From: Hygrophila difformis
Lineage: Eukaryota; Streptophyta; Magnoliopsida; Lamiales; Acanthaceae
Reading direction: 5' to 3'
Assembly: GCA_030278955.1 (NCBI GenBank)
Contig: JAOANR010000006.1
Coordinates: 9,323,915 to 9,387,914, forward strand
Length of the DNA stretch: 64,000 nt
Shown here: in pieces, positions 33,701 to 45,171 of the stretch
Layout: each line of letters begins with the position of its first letter
Numbering within the stretch: position 1 is the first letter of the stretch
Program-made: the position numbers and the translations under genes
The notes under the pieces: generated by a model
The model's input: only the letters and a program-made list of their open reading frames with translations
Database searches by the model: none
What the model was told of the DNA's origin: nothing

Positions 33701-36700
33701 TAGATTAATATTGCATTTATGTTCACAATATTCTCGTTTTAGCATACCATTACCATAACTGTTGTTTTTAAATCATTTATGCAACCCGATCTCCTCCGGG
33801 AGTAAGGGTCTACTTACTCAGCGATTATTTTTCGCTGACCCTACACTTTCATGATTCTTTCCAGGTTTTGACATCTGTGAGGACCAGTAAGCATTTGCAT
33901 CATCGGGCACGGTTTGGGTTATTTTAAATGCCTTTATCTAAGTATAAGTGATGTATAATATTTTAAACCTCCTTGTCGGGGCAAACAACTTGGCATATGA
34001 TCTGTTATTAACTCGAGGACGTATAATTTGGGGTGGTACCCACTTATGTAAGTTTCTACGCCCCAATACTTTTAATATGCAACGGACGATGATATTCTTC
34101 AAATTGTATGGTAAATTTCCCTTTTTTAAACCAAGAATATCTCTTATCTTTTTACATTGTTGTCATTGAGCTCTTTTAAGAGACATGTTAACTTATTTTT
34201 GGTCACTGTGCCAAAACTCCTATTTAAAGCTCATTTTATACGTTATAGTGTTACGAGCTTTCTTTTTTCGAAAATCTTGTGCAACACTATTGGCATATTA
34301 TTTAAACTCTGAATTTTCGAGATCACGATATATGCTTAACAGTTAGCATATATGTTCAACTCCGAATGACATGTAAAATGATGTGAGCTAGCCTTAGCGT
34401 ATTCTGAGCAGTCCGGAATACGTGGCGGTAACACCGACCTCCTGTTCCCACACTTTGCTTCCGTTGTGCTTTTAGGGAAAATGGGGGTGTTACAGTTTTA
34501 TCTATATTATTTTGTATTTTTTAATTTAATAATTTTAGATTTTCGCATATATTTATTTATCGATTATAGATTTTAGTCTATCATATATAAAATCTATCAT
34601 TTACTTATATATTCTCATTCTATCATTTTATCATGTCACTATATGTTCACTTTTAAAAAGATTTGAAAGATAAAATTTAAAATTTTGCATTTTTTATTTG
34701 ATCTATGTTGGATTTATTTATTTGCATTTTATTTTATTTATTTAAATTTTATTGCTGCATTTAGAGTTTATTTATAGACCATAGAATTAAGACGAGCTTT
34801 TGTACTGACAACTAAGAATTATGTCGCGTTTATGTTTCAATATGATGATCTGTTGTAATGCCAGTAATTTTGTATAGGTTTGGTCTCAACTTTGGTTATA
34901 TTTTTTTATATGGTGAATGATGTAATCAAAATGTACATTGCACGTCAGATTTATTTATTCATGTTAAAGATATGTTAATATATATATATATATATTAAAG
35001 CATTAGTGAACAACCCATCCTAAATTTAATGCGGTGTCTCCATTTCAAATTTCTAATTTTTATAGATTTTTGCAATTTTAATTAATTATTCTTAGATTTT
35101 CGCATTTATGTATTTATTCATTATAGATTTTCAGTTTTTGAAATATATGAAATTTCCAATCTATATGTAATTCCCACAATCTTCACTTTTAAATATATTT
35201 GAAAGATTTGAAATTTAAAATTTTATTTATATTATTTGCAATTTTTAAATTTACTAATTTTAGATTTTCGCGTTATTTATTTATTCATTAGAGATTTATT
35301 CACTTATAAAAAGATTTGAAAGATAAAATTTGAAATTTTGTATTTTTATTTTATCTATTTTGGAATTTATTTTTTTGCATTTTTATTTTATATTTTATTG
35401 TTTTGTATTTTTTATTTTAGATTTTATTGCTGCATTTATTATTTATGTATAGATTTTGAGTTTTCACCATAGGATTATTATGACATGAATAAGTTTTCAC
35501 CATTTGAAATTTGAAATTTTGCATTTCTTATTTTATTTATAATATTTTGCAATTTTAAATTTACTAATTTAGATTTCCGCGTTATTTATTTTATTCATCA
35601 GAGATTTATTCACTTTTAAAAAGATTTGAAAGATAAAATTTAAAATTTTATATTTTTATTTTATCTATTTTGGAATTTAATATTTTATATTTTATTGTTT
35701 TGTATTTTTTTATTTTATTTATTTTATATTTTATCGCTGTATTTATTATTTATTTATAGATTTTGAGTTTTTACACCATAGGATTATTATGACTGAATAA
35801 GCATTTTTAATTTTTGCACCATAGTATTATTAGTTATTAGGACGAGGTTCGGCACTGGCAACTAAGAATTATACTGCGTTTAAAAATTACACGACGAGAC
35901 GAATCTAAAAAGATCTCACTTTGTTATATTTTAACTTGTATAAGTATAATAAAACTTTAAGTGAAAGTTCGTGTGTAAATAGTAGTACATTTACAAATGT
36001 CAACAACATTTGAATACGAAAGTAGTAATATGAAACTTATATATATATATTAAAGTATTAGTGAACAACCCATCATACATTTAATGTGGTGTCTCCATTT
36101 CAAATTTCTAAATTTTATAAATTTTTGCAATTTTTAATTTATCAAATTTAGATTATTACATTTATTTATTTATTTATTATAGATTTTCATTTTTTGAAAT
36201 ATATGGAATTCCTACAATATCAACTTTTAAAAAGATTTGAAAGATTTGAAATTTGAAATTTTGCATATCTTATTTTATCTATATTATTTTGTATTTTTTA
36301 ATTTAATAATTTTAGATTTTCGCATATATTTATTTATCGATTATAGATTTTAGTCTATCATATATAAAATCTATCATTTACTTATATATTCTCATTCTAT
36401 CATTTTATCATGTCACTATATGTTCACTTTTAAAAAGATTTGAAAGATAAAATTTAAAATTTTGCATTTTTTATTTGATCTATGTTGGATTTATTTATTT
36501 GCATTTTATTTTATTTATTTAAATTTTATTGCTGCATTTAGAGTTTATTTATAGACCATAGAATTAAGACGAGCTTTTGTACTGACAACTAAGAATTATG
36601 CCGCGTTTATGTTTCAATATGATGATCTGTTGTAATGCCAGTAATTTTGTATAGGTTTGGTCTCAACTTTGGTTATATTTTTTTATATGGTGAATGATGT

Positions 36701-37654
36701 AATCAAAATGTACATTGCACGTCAGATTTATTTATTCATGTTAAAGATATGTTAATATATATATATATTAAAGCATTAGTGAACAACCCATCCTAAATTT
36801 AATGCGGTGTCTCCATTTCAAATTTCTAATTTTTATAGATTTTTGCAATTTTAATTAATTATTCTTAGATTTTCGCATTTATGTATTTATTCATTATAGA
36901 TTTTCAGTTTTTGAAATATATGAAATTTCCAATCTATATGTAATTCCCACAATCTTCACTTTTAAATATATTTGAAAGATTTGAAATTTAAAATTTTATT
37001 TATATTATTTGCAATTTTTAAATTTACTAATTTTAGATTTTCGCGTTATTTATTTATTCATTAGAGATTTATTCACTTATAAAAAGATTTGAAAGATAAA
37101 ATTTGAAATTTTGTATTTTTATTTTATCTATTTTGGAATTTATTTTTTTGCATTTTTATTTTATATTTTATTGTTTTGTATTTTTTATTTTAGATTTTAT
37201 TGCTGCATTTATTATTTATGTATAGATTTTGAGTTTTCACCATAGGATTATTATGACATGAATAAGTTTTCACCATTTGAAATTTGAAATTTTGCATTTC
37301 TTATTTTATTTATAATATTTTGCAATTTTAAATTTACTAATTTAGATTTCCGCGTTATTTATTTTATTCATCAGAGATTTATTCACTTTTAAAAAGATTT
37401 GAAAGATAAAATTTAAAATTTTATATTTTTATTTTATCTATTTTGGAATTTAATATTTTATATTTTATTGTTTTGTATTTTTTTATTTTATTTATTTTAT
37501 ATTTTATCGCTGTATTTATTATTTATTTATAGATTTTGAGTTTTTACACCATAGGATTATTATGACTGAATAAGCATTTTTAATTTTTGCACCATAGTAT
37601 TATTAGTTATTAGGACGAGGTTCGTCACTGACAACTAAGAATTATACTGCGTTT
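30364..37654 (+). repeat. ~1.77-kb tandem duplication within the Helitron
   Basis: Copy 1 is 30364-30755 plus 34500-35878 and copy 2 is 35879-37654. The join reads CTGCGTTTA/AAAATTACACG, with a few bases of microhomology (TTTA). Copy 1 holds the solo LTR and copy 2 does not. Confidence 0.8.
30756..34494 (+). mobile_element. Solo LTR of a Tekay-like retrotransposon (3739 bp)
   Basis: Begins TATAACATCCCG (a G-to-A change from the usual TGTAACA) and ends GGGGGTGTTACA. The flanks are ATTTT (30751-30755) and GTTTT (34495-34499), a one-mismatch TSD; the uninterrupted paralogous sequence near 36267-36282 reads CTTATTTTATCTATAT. No internal region, primer site or second LTR is present, so it arose by LTR-LTR recombination. 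Parts resemble the Element 1 LTR (32195-32290 versus 16970-17040). The stem-loop at 33819-33837 is shared with the other families. Confidence 0.85.
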
Positions 37655-38598
37655 ATATTTCAATATGGTGATCATATTGTAATGTCGGTAATTTTGTGTA
37701 AGTTTAGTCTCAATTTTGGTTATATTTGTTTGGTGTGATAAATGATGTGATCAAAATGTACATTGCACATATTTATTTATTCATATTAAATGTATATTAA
37801 TGTGTATATGAAATTTCAATTTTTAGTTTTTAAAAGATATTTGGTTTCCAATTTATATGGAGTTCTTACAATTTTCAGTTTTTAAAAATTTTAAATTTTA
37901 AATTTATATTATTAAAAGATATATTAATAAATATAATAAAAGATATATTAATAAATATATGAAAAAGATTTGTATATATGAATTATTGTATATATTGGCC
38001 ATGTTTTCACAAAAATTTATCACTTCTCTTAAAAGTAATACACAATTATATATTTAATAAAAGTAATATACAATTATGTAGTTGCTAATCGTTTAAAAAT
38101 ATTTTTTATAATTATATCGTTCTAATTGTATATAAATATATACTAAATATAATAGATTTTATTTATGTTTTATTATATTTAAAATACTACAAAAGAATTA
38201 TAGTTATTAAGAGAAGTGTGAAAATTCATATTCTATAGATAATTGATTTAGAGTAAATTAGTTATTTTCGTAAAGCATATTATAAATAAAAGAATCGGGT
38301 GTATAAAGAGTTATTGGGGTGTGAATAGTCCATCAGTATCTAAAGAATGAAAATTTATTTATTTTTTATCTATTTTTTAAGGAATAATTCATTAATATAT
38401 ATTTTAACAGATTTGTAATTGACGGAAGAACAAATATAAATCTAGCTTTGTTAGAAATTCAAAGGCTAATTGCTGCAAATTCTATAAATTGGAAAATTTT
38501 CTCTAAAATAACGGTACTAAATGAAGTTTTAACGTCTGAAACAGATAATCTATTGATACTAGAAGAGAAATATTATAATAAGGAAGAAATGAAGGTGT

Positions 38599-38702
38599 TG
38601 TGGTGAGTCTGGTGGTTGGTAGCACATTGCGATAGATTGATTGTAAGGCACTCTCGGCTGCGATTTCTTGAAGGAATAAAAGTACTTTTGTCTCAAAAAA
38701 AG
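38599..38702 (+). mobile_element. Short SINE-like retroposon (104 bp) with 19-bp target duplication
   Basis: AAGGAAGAAATGAAGGTGT occurs at 38580-38598 and again at 38703-38721. Between them lie 104 bases ending in GTCTCAAAAAAAG. I do not recognise the family and it differs from the SINE at 7993. It inserted close to the helicase remnant of the Helitron. Confidence 0.8.
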
Positions 38703-38759
38703 AAGGAAGAAATGAAGGTGTATCATGCTAAGCTATTACCTTTGCTGATTAATGAGTAG

Positions 38760-40430
38760 ATGAATGTTTAATGTATGCAGTTGATAGTGACGAGGGTTGA
38801 TTCTTTACGTGGTGGAACTTAAAAGACACTTATCGATAATTTATCCAGAAAACATTATGTTTAGTCCTTCGTGGGAGAAATGATATTGTGTTGCATGTAG
38901 CATCCAGTGGAATAGCATCATACTCCTTCCAAGAGGTAGGACTGCACATTATAGAATTGATATTCCACTAGATTGTGATGAGAATTTTACCTAAAAGAAC
39001 TTATCCCAGAAAATTATTCAACCTCTCTTCTCATTGAAACAAAGCTCAAGATTTGGAATGAAAATTCTTGATTGATAGAATGATTATGAGTCCGTCTGAA
39101 TTAACCAAATTCCCCATTTGATTTCAGAGGAAAAAGTCACACTCGCATTTTGTTTTACTATAACTCTAAAAAAAAGTCAATGTCATTGTTTAAAGAATGT
39201 TGGACTCTATCTTCAAAAATCATTTTTTTTACCTATGTTAGTGATGTGCTGCAATACCTCGTGTCACTGGAAAGAGGGGACTCGAAGTATTAATATGCAA
39301 TTAAGATGGATTAACCCAAGATACTACAAGAAATGTTGTTTATAATAAAAAAAAATATATATGACATAAATTTGCACAATGAATTCTTCATGTAGGTGAT
39401 GACAATTTGTAAATCCGGTATTGATCTTGAAGATGTACAATTAGATTTAACATTTCCAGATGATAATTTTATAAATTCAATGGGAGATCCTATAGTGGCA
39501 ATTGTTTAGAGTACTTATACACATATAAAATGCACCACTTTAAATCCAGATATTTTTAAAGATATTGCTATACTATTCCCTACCAACGAGATTGTTGATA
39601 CAATCAATGATAAAATCATGAGACATATGTCTGTAAATGAAAATGTATATATATCAGTTCTAATAATATTTTTCAAGAGGATGAAAACATAGATAATGCC
39701 AATAAATTATTTTCACTATAATATCTAAACACAATCAATTGTTCTGGATTACCGAATCATGAAATAACATTGAATTAGGATTGCATAATCATGCTTATTA
39801 GGAATATAGATCATCAAATAAAGTATGCAATATAAGTAGGTTGATAATAACCGAGATGCGGAACCATATTACTGAGATTAAACTAATTTTCGAGAAAGCA
39901 TGAAAGTAAAAAATTCTTAATTGGTAGAATGATTATGAGCCTATCTGATTTAACCAAATTCCTGATTTGATTTCAGATGAGAAAATTTCAACTTGTAGTT
40001 TGTTTTGCTATGATTATAAACAAAAGTCAATGTCAATTTTTAATGTATGTTGGACTTAATCTTCCAAAACCAGTTTTTGCCATGAATAGTTATGTTGCAA
40101 TATTTCGCGTCACTAGCAAGATGTGGCTCAAAGTATTAATATGCAATTAAGAATGATTAACTCAAGATAGCACAAGAAATGTTGTTTACAATAAAATTTA
40201 TATATGACAGAAAATTTGCAAAATGAATACTTAATTTAGGTGATGGTAATGTTGGTATTGATTTTGAAGATCTACAATTAGATGTGACATTTCCGGATGA
40301 TATTTTTATAAACTTTACAGGTGATCCTAGCGACAATTTTTAAGAGTACATATACAAATATAAACTGCACCACTTCAAATTCAGACATTTTTAAAGATAG
40401 TACTATACTAGCCCATACCAATGAGATTTT
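38760..40430 (+). pseudogene. Helitron Pif1-like helicase remnant with duplicated C-terminal part
   Basis: Across several frames the conserved blocks appear in order. At 38808-38831 codons for GGT, a stop (TAA 38820-38822) and KTL replace the Walker A GGTGKT. IVLHVASSGIAS follows, then after a frameshift ILLPRGRTAHYRIDIP from 38920. The C-terminal blocks (SELTKF..., NVGLYL near 39190-39215) come next. The middle block (FKDIAILFPTNEIVDTIND near 39556-39613, LNTINCSGLPNHE near 39725-39760) follows and the C-terminal block recurs at about 39915-40140, so a ~850-bp piece is tandemly duplicated. Known role: Helitron RepHel helicase in rolling-circle transposition. Many stops rule out function. Confidence 0.8.
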
Positions 40431-40758
40431 CAGGAATGAAATTTTCAGCAAATTGTAAGGAAATTTTTTATATTATGCTTACTAAAAATATATAAATTTT
40501 GTTTTATTTTAATTTAAATTACAAATTAATCAACATATTATTTTAATAATTATTTTTATTGATCTGTTAAGCCGAAGAAGCTAAAGAAGACGGTATAATA
40601 TAATTTCTTAGTTAGTTTTAAAAATAATAAAATTATATTATCATATACATTATCTTTCGAATAGATATAAAATCATTACACATTTTCATTAGTCAAATAT
40701 AATTTATGATTATTTTATACAATATAAGTATATATATTGTATAAAATATATAATTATG

Positions 40759-40788
40759 CCCGTCGAGTCTCGACGGGTTAATTACTAG
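40759..40788 (+). other. Helitron 3' hairpin and CTAG terminus
   Basis: Perfect 9-bp arms with a single-base loop, then TTAATTACTAG. This is the defining plant Helitron 3' end. Confidence 0.9.
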
Positions 40789-40837
40789 TTTAACTTAAAA
40801 TGAATAGAATAAGCTATATATGTCTCATCATAACACA

Positions 40838-41092
40838 TCATTTGATTTCTTGACACTAATTATTATTCAACTTTGACTCAATTATAATATGAGTAATAAA
40901 AAATAGTCAAGTGGATTATTGTTATATTCGTCTAATCGCATAATTTTTTTTCCGGTAACAAAGGGCATAATTTTATAATATATATTTTATATAATTCTTA
41001 TTTTTTTTCACATTTTGATATTTAAACAAGTGAATTGGATTTTGTGTTAAAGTAAAGTAAGGCACTTTTACTGGAACATAGGAAGTATATTT
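40838..41092. mobile_element. Stowaway-like MITE, strongly diverged
   Basis: The interior (AACTTTGACTCAATTATAAT ... TATTCGTCTAATCGCATAA) and right end (CATAGGAAGTATA) match the family at 7655 and 9846. A short insertion interrupts it near 40950. Confidence 0.5.
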
Positions 41093-41450
41093 ACTTTAAT
41101 GTATATTAAGATTATATATTTAAATAACTATATTATTTAATTATATACTTATATTCGTATAGTATTATTTAATTTCAAATCCTTCCTATTCGTGTTTGGT
41201 AATAAAAAAAATGATAGATAAAAATCAAAAATACTTTGGTATTTAAAATCTTCATTCATGGGATTTCAAAGGCTATTGAATCAAAAAATAAAAGATAAGA
41301 ATAATAACATATAAAATTACAAAATAAAATTTTATTAATGATAAATAAGTTAAAATTTTAAAAATAATACAATATTAATATAAGTTAAGGGGAAAAAGTA
41401 AAAAATATCATAATTAAATTAAAGAATATTAATTTATACACATTGAGAAT
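41093..41450. other. AT-rich intergenic DNA, nothing recognised
   Basis: A/T-rich with no open frame, inverted termini or repeat that I can support. Confidence 0.5.
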
Positions 41451-41453
41451 ATT

Positions 41454-42340
41454 TAGGGATGATTATTGGAATAGGGACTTGGCCTAGTAGTCATGTCCCC
41501 CGACTTCCAACCTTATGATTGAGGGTTTGATTCCCACCTGATCCCATATCCCACTCATTTATTCCCCTTTATAATTTGTGTAGGGCTCTCACATATCTTT
41601 GCCGACACATGAGTAGAATGTCATATTTACCCCCCAAAAAAAATAGGGATGACAATGGGTCGGATCCGGATTTAACCGGTAAAATATTTAGGTATGAAAA
41701 TGGGTCGGGTCCGGATTTAACCGGACTCGTTTCCATACTTATGGATGACAACATGTCGGTTCCAAGCCAGTTTTTTTTTTTTTTTTATAAACAGGCTAGG
41801 CTTAGGCTAATTTAAAAGCTTATTTATTAAAAGCCTACCAGGGCGGCCTATTTATCATATTATAAGTTTATTTATGTTTATTACATAGGAATATATCGTA
41901 TTATTAGTATTATGTTATATAAATGTAATTATTAATTTGATCTTATATAGATTTTCAAAATATTTATGAGTTTTTTCTCGTATATAAATAACTCAACCCT
42001 GTATATAAATAGTTTTGGATGAAAACTTGTTTAAGCGAACAAATTATGTCTTCCAACCTTATGACTACATCCGAATATATATATAAAAAATTAAACCTAT
42101 TTCTGAAATAGACTTAATCAGGTTTTTTAAAAGATTTAGAAGCTAGTCTATTTAAATAAAATGGTCAGGCTTAGGCTTTTATAATATAGGTCTATCAAAG
42201 GTAATAAGTCAGGCTCGGGTCTATGAAAATCGACATAGGCTCAGGCCGTACAAACCTAGACCCAGCCCGACATAGCCTATTTCTACCCCTAGGTCTGGCT
42301 CAATTCTCGGTTCTGGGCCGAACCCGTTTTCATCCCTAAC
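41454..42340. mobile_element. MITE-like element with ~20-bp inverted termini, interrupted by a SINE
   Basis: It starts (T)AGGGATGA, continues after the SINE as CAATGGGTCGG, and ends CCGAACCCGTTTTCATCCCT. AATATTT occurs on both sides (about 41448 and 42345), a plausible target duplication. It has no coding capacity and contains a poly-T run at 41771-41786. Confidence 0.6.
41463..41643 (+). mobile_element. tRNA-derived SINE with 9-bp flanking repeat
   Basis: Head GGGACTTGGCCTAGTAGTCA with a B-box-like GGTTTGATTCC, body ending GCCGACACATGAGTAG, and an A tail. TAGGGATGA flanks it (41454-41462 and 41644-41652). It landed nine bases inside the MITE at 41454. Confidence 0.75.
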
Positions 42341-42531
42341 AATATTTGACAAATCAACAAATCACAAAAATAATTTTTCATATTTACGAATTTGAAATTT
42401 TGTAAACCAAACAGTTGGTAGGAGAATCCAAATAATGTCAAATCCGAATCCTGCAAAAACATTATGGCACGCTAAATAGAACCTTAGTCTTATCCAAAAG
42501 AAAAAATAGAACCTTAATGGTTTTTAAAATT

Positions 42532-42796
42532 TACTTCATCCGTTCCTAAATAAATGCCACGGACCCACATTTCACGCAATCCAATACACATTTTTAATCC
42601 GTAATAACTCAAATTCCATATAAGTAAAAATTATGAAAATTTTATATTCTAAATCTATGCGATTAGACGAATCCAACAAGATCTCACTTGACTATATTTT
42701 ATCTTATATAATTGTATTAAAAAGTCGAGTCAAAGTTACTCAATGAACAGTGACAAAAGTCAAAACGTTACATTTAAAAAGGAACAGAGGTAGTAT
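42532..42796. mobile_element. Stowaway-like MITE, opposite orientation
   Basis: Begins TACTTCATCCGTTCC and ends GGAACAGAGGTAGTA with good inverted complementarity. The interior is the reverse complement of the copies at 7655 and 9846. It is the best preserved full copy. Confidence 0.75.
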
Positions 42797-43594
42797 ATAT
42801 AAATGTTAACTATATATTCTCATTATTACTTTTGATTTTTTTTTAATGTTTAGATTAATTTGTAGATGTTAAATTAAAAATGATAATTTTATATTAATTT
42901 AAAATGATAACATTTTGTTTGCCCCAACCCCAAATCCTACGCGTCTGTGTTTGCCCTTGTTTGTTTGTGGGATCAATGTACAATATATATATAATATAGG
43001 GATCTCTGCCACATTGTTTTCGCCTTTTTTGCATCTGCCTATATGCACAACACTAGCTTCTGATTTCTGAATAAATCACTACTTTGTTGTATGGGAAAAC
43101 AGTCCTCTCTGTCAATGCCATTATGCCATAAGATCCATTAAATAAATAGTACTACTATATGAAACTGAATTAAAAATGTCAATACATATAATAATAATTA
43201 TTGACAAAAATATGGATAGAGATTGGAGACTTGTATATTTCTTAGAAGAGCGGTGTGGGAAACATGGAAAAGGAGACGAGAAGCCAACTTATCTCATCGT
43301 GCATGTCTTTACATTAATTTTCTTAGTAAATCAGAGCATAAAATATAATTGATCAAATTTACAGCAAATTTGCAATAAATATCGTCGCCTCCCTACATGT
43401 CTACACGATTACTTTCCGCCCCTTAAATAAATTTCATATTACAAGATAACTAGCGTCCAATTTATTTTATTTATTTTTCTATCTCTCAGGTTTTGATTAA
43501 ATCAGGAATGAAAACAGTCGCCCTCTAGGAGAGAAAAAGTAAATGGGACAGGAGATTGGTGGAAATCCAATCCTCAGATTGAGATGTGAATAGT
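42797..43594. other. Intergenic DNA, no gene seen
   Basis: Unique AT-rich sequence with short AT-dinucleotide runs near 42985. I find no supported coding region or RNA gene. Confidence 0.5.
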
Positions 43595-43599
43595 TTGAC
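43595..43599 (+). repeat. Target-site duplication TTGAC, left (outer element)
   Basis: TTGAC precedes the 5' LTR and recurs at 62973-62977 after the 3' LTR. Confidence 0.92.
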
Positions 43600-44455
43600 T
43601 GTAATGACCCGATTTAATTAATTGAACTGTTTAAATAATCTAGTATTTGGTTATTTTACATTTCAGTCTGGTTGGGGTCGATTTGATGTATTTGAGATTT
43701 AAGTGAGGGAATAAGTGAGTTCAACTCACTAGATAATAAGAGTCAAGTGCTCAAATGGGTGCAATGTGGTCAAGACAAGTGGTGTGACCCTTTTAACCCA
43801 TATTCCGACCTGACCCGAGACCCATGACCCGACCCGGGTGCCCTTGGAGTGTTAAAAATCAGATTTGGGGTTGGAAGACCCATTTCTTCCTCCTTCCCCT
43901 TCCCATTCCCGTCACTCTCTCTCGGTGAAGATAGGGTTCTTCATTTTGGTGAGAAATTGGTGTTTTCTTCCTCAAATCGGTTGGGGGATTGGTATTTATA
44001 CCTTTGGTAATTATTTTTCTAGCTTCTACACTTGATTTTGAGGATGTATGAGTGGGTTTTGGAGTGATGGAAGTTGGTGACGAGAATTCAATTTTTGGGA
44101 TGAATCTTTGTAGATCGGTTTGTGGGGAAACTTGAATCCTTGTTTAAGGGTTCCAAATCAGTTTTGGGAGCTAAGGTAATGCTTTTGGTTGAGTAATTTC
44201 AGTTTTTGAGCTTCCAATGGTTTCATGTTGAAGAACTCATGTTCTTGGATGAATTTTTGATGTTTGGAGCTTGATTCTTGCAATATAGGCTTGGAATTGT
44301 AGATTGGAAGCTTGGAGGTTGAGGAGAGGAGCTTGGAGACTCGTCTACATCCAAGGCAAGGGATTATATTGCTTAAATTACGTGTTTGGGGGGTATTTGG
44401 GGGTCGGATTCCGGCGAAATCGCCGGAAAACCGATTGGAAAATCGGAGAAGACGA

Positions 44456-44703
44456 TGAACAGTAACTGCTACAGTACTGCTACAGTACTGTACAGTAGTT
44501 ACCGCGGTAACTCGCGTAGTTACCGCAGTAATTCGCCACAGTAATTACCACGGTAATTTGAACAGTAATTACCACAGTAACTTGTACATTAGTTACCGCA
44601 GTAACTGGCTACAGTAGTTACCGCAGTAACTCGCTACAGTAGTTACCGCAGTAACTTGCTACAGTAATTGCTACAGTAATCGCTACAGTATCGCTACAGT
44701 ACT
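44456..44703 (+). repeat. Hairpin-forming ~22-bp repeat array in the outer LTR
   Basis: Units resemble AGTTACCGCAGTAACTCGCT and each can fold (GTTAC...GTAAC); shorter CTACAGTA units flank them. An identical array is at 61387-61634. Confidence 0.85.
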
Positions 44704-45085
44704 GGGCTGCGTATATCACGCGTTTTACGCGCGCGGGTGCGCCGTGAGCGCATGAAGGCCCTGTTTGGCCCCTTTTTGTGCGATTTTGATTATATAATGA
44801 TGTTTTCTTTGCTCCAATTATTGTTATGGCCTCCCCAAATGTTATTGGTAAACCGTGGATTAATCAATTGGCCCGTGTGGGTTGTCGAATTGCTTAGGGG
44901 AACTGTTGAATTATGATATCATTAAGTATATGTGGATTATTGGTTGTTATTCCTGTTGACCCTTTTGGGCTAGTTATTATAATGCATGGTATTGCATTAT
45001 GGATGGATGGACATATTGGAAATGTCTGATCGGGCAGCCTTTACCGGTGTTGTTGAGTCCCGATGGCCCTACGGGGTGATTATTA

Positions 45086-45171
45086 GGCTGTGATGCCTGT
45101 GATTTGGCTGCGATGCCTGTGATTTGGCTGTTATGCCTGTGATTGGGCTGTGATGCCTGTGGTCCCTGCGG
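45086..45171 (+). repeat. ~24-bp tandem repeat in the outer LTR
   Basis: About four units resembling GGCTGTGATGCCTGTGATTT; copy at 62017-62102. Confidence 0.75.

Larger units (their letters stand above)
28911..40788 (+). mobile_element. Decayed Helitron (11.9 kb including later insertions)
   Basis: The 5' end is TCTATATATTAATAAAACC preceded by A. The 3' end has a perfect 9-bp hairpin (CCCGTCGAG t CTCGACGGG, 40759-40777), 11 bases before the terminal CTAG, which is followed by T. There is no target duplication, as expected for Helitrons inserting between A and T. A helicase remnant lies near the 3' end on the plus strand. The initiator (HUH Rep) domain is not recognisable. Copies of the 5' end recur inside, showing internal tandem duplication. 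Confidence 0.85.
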
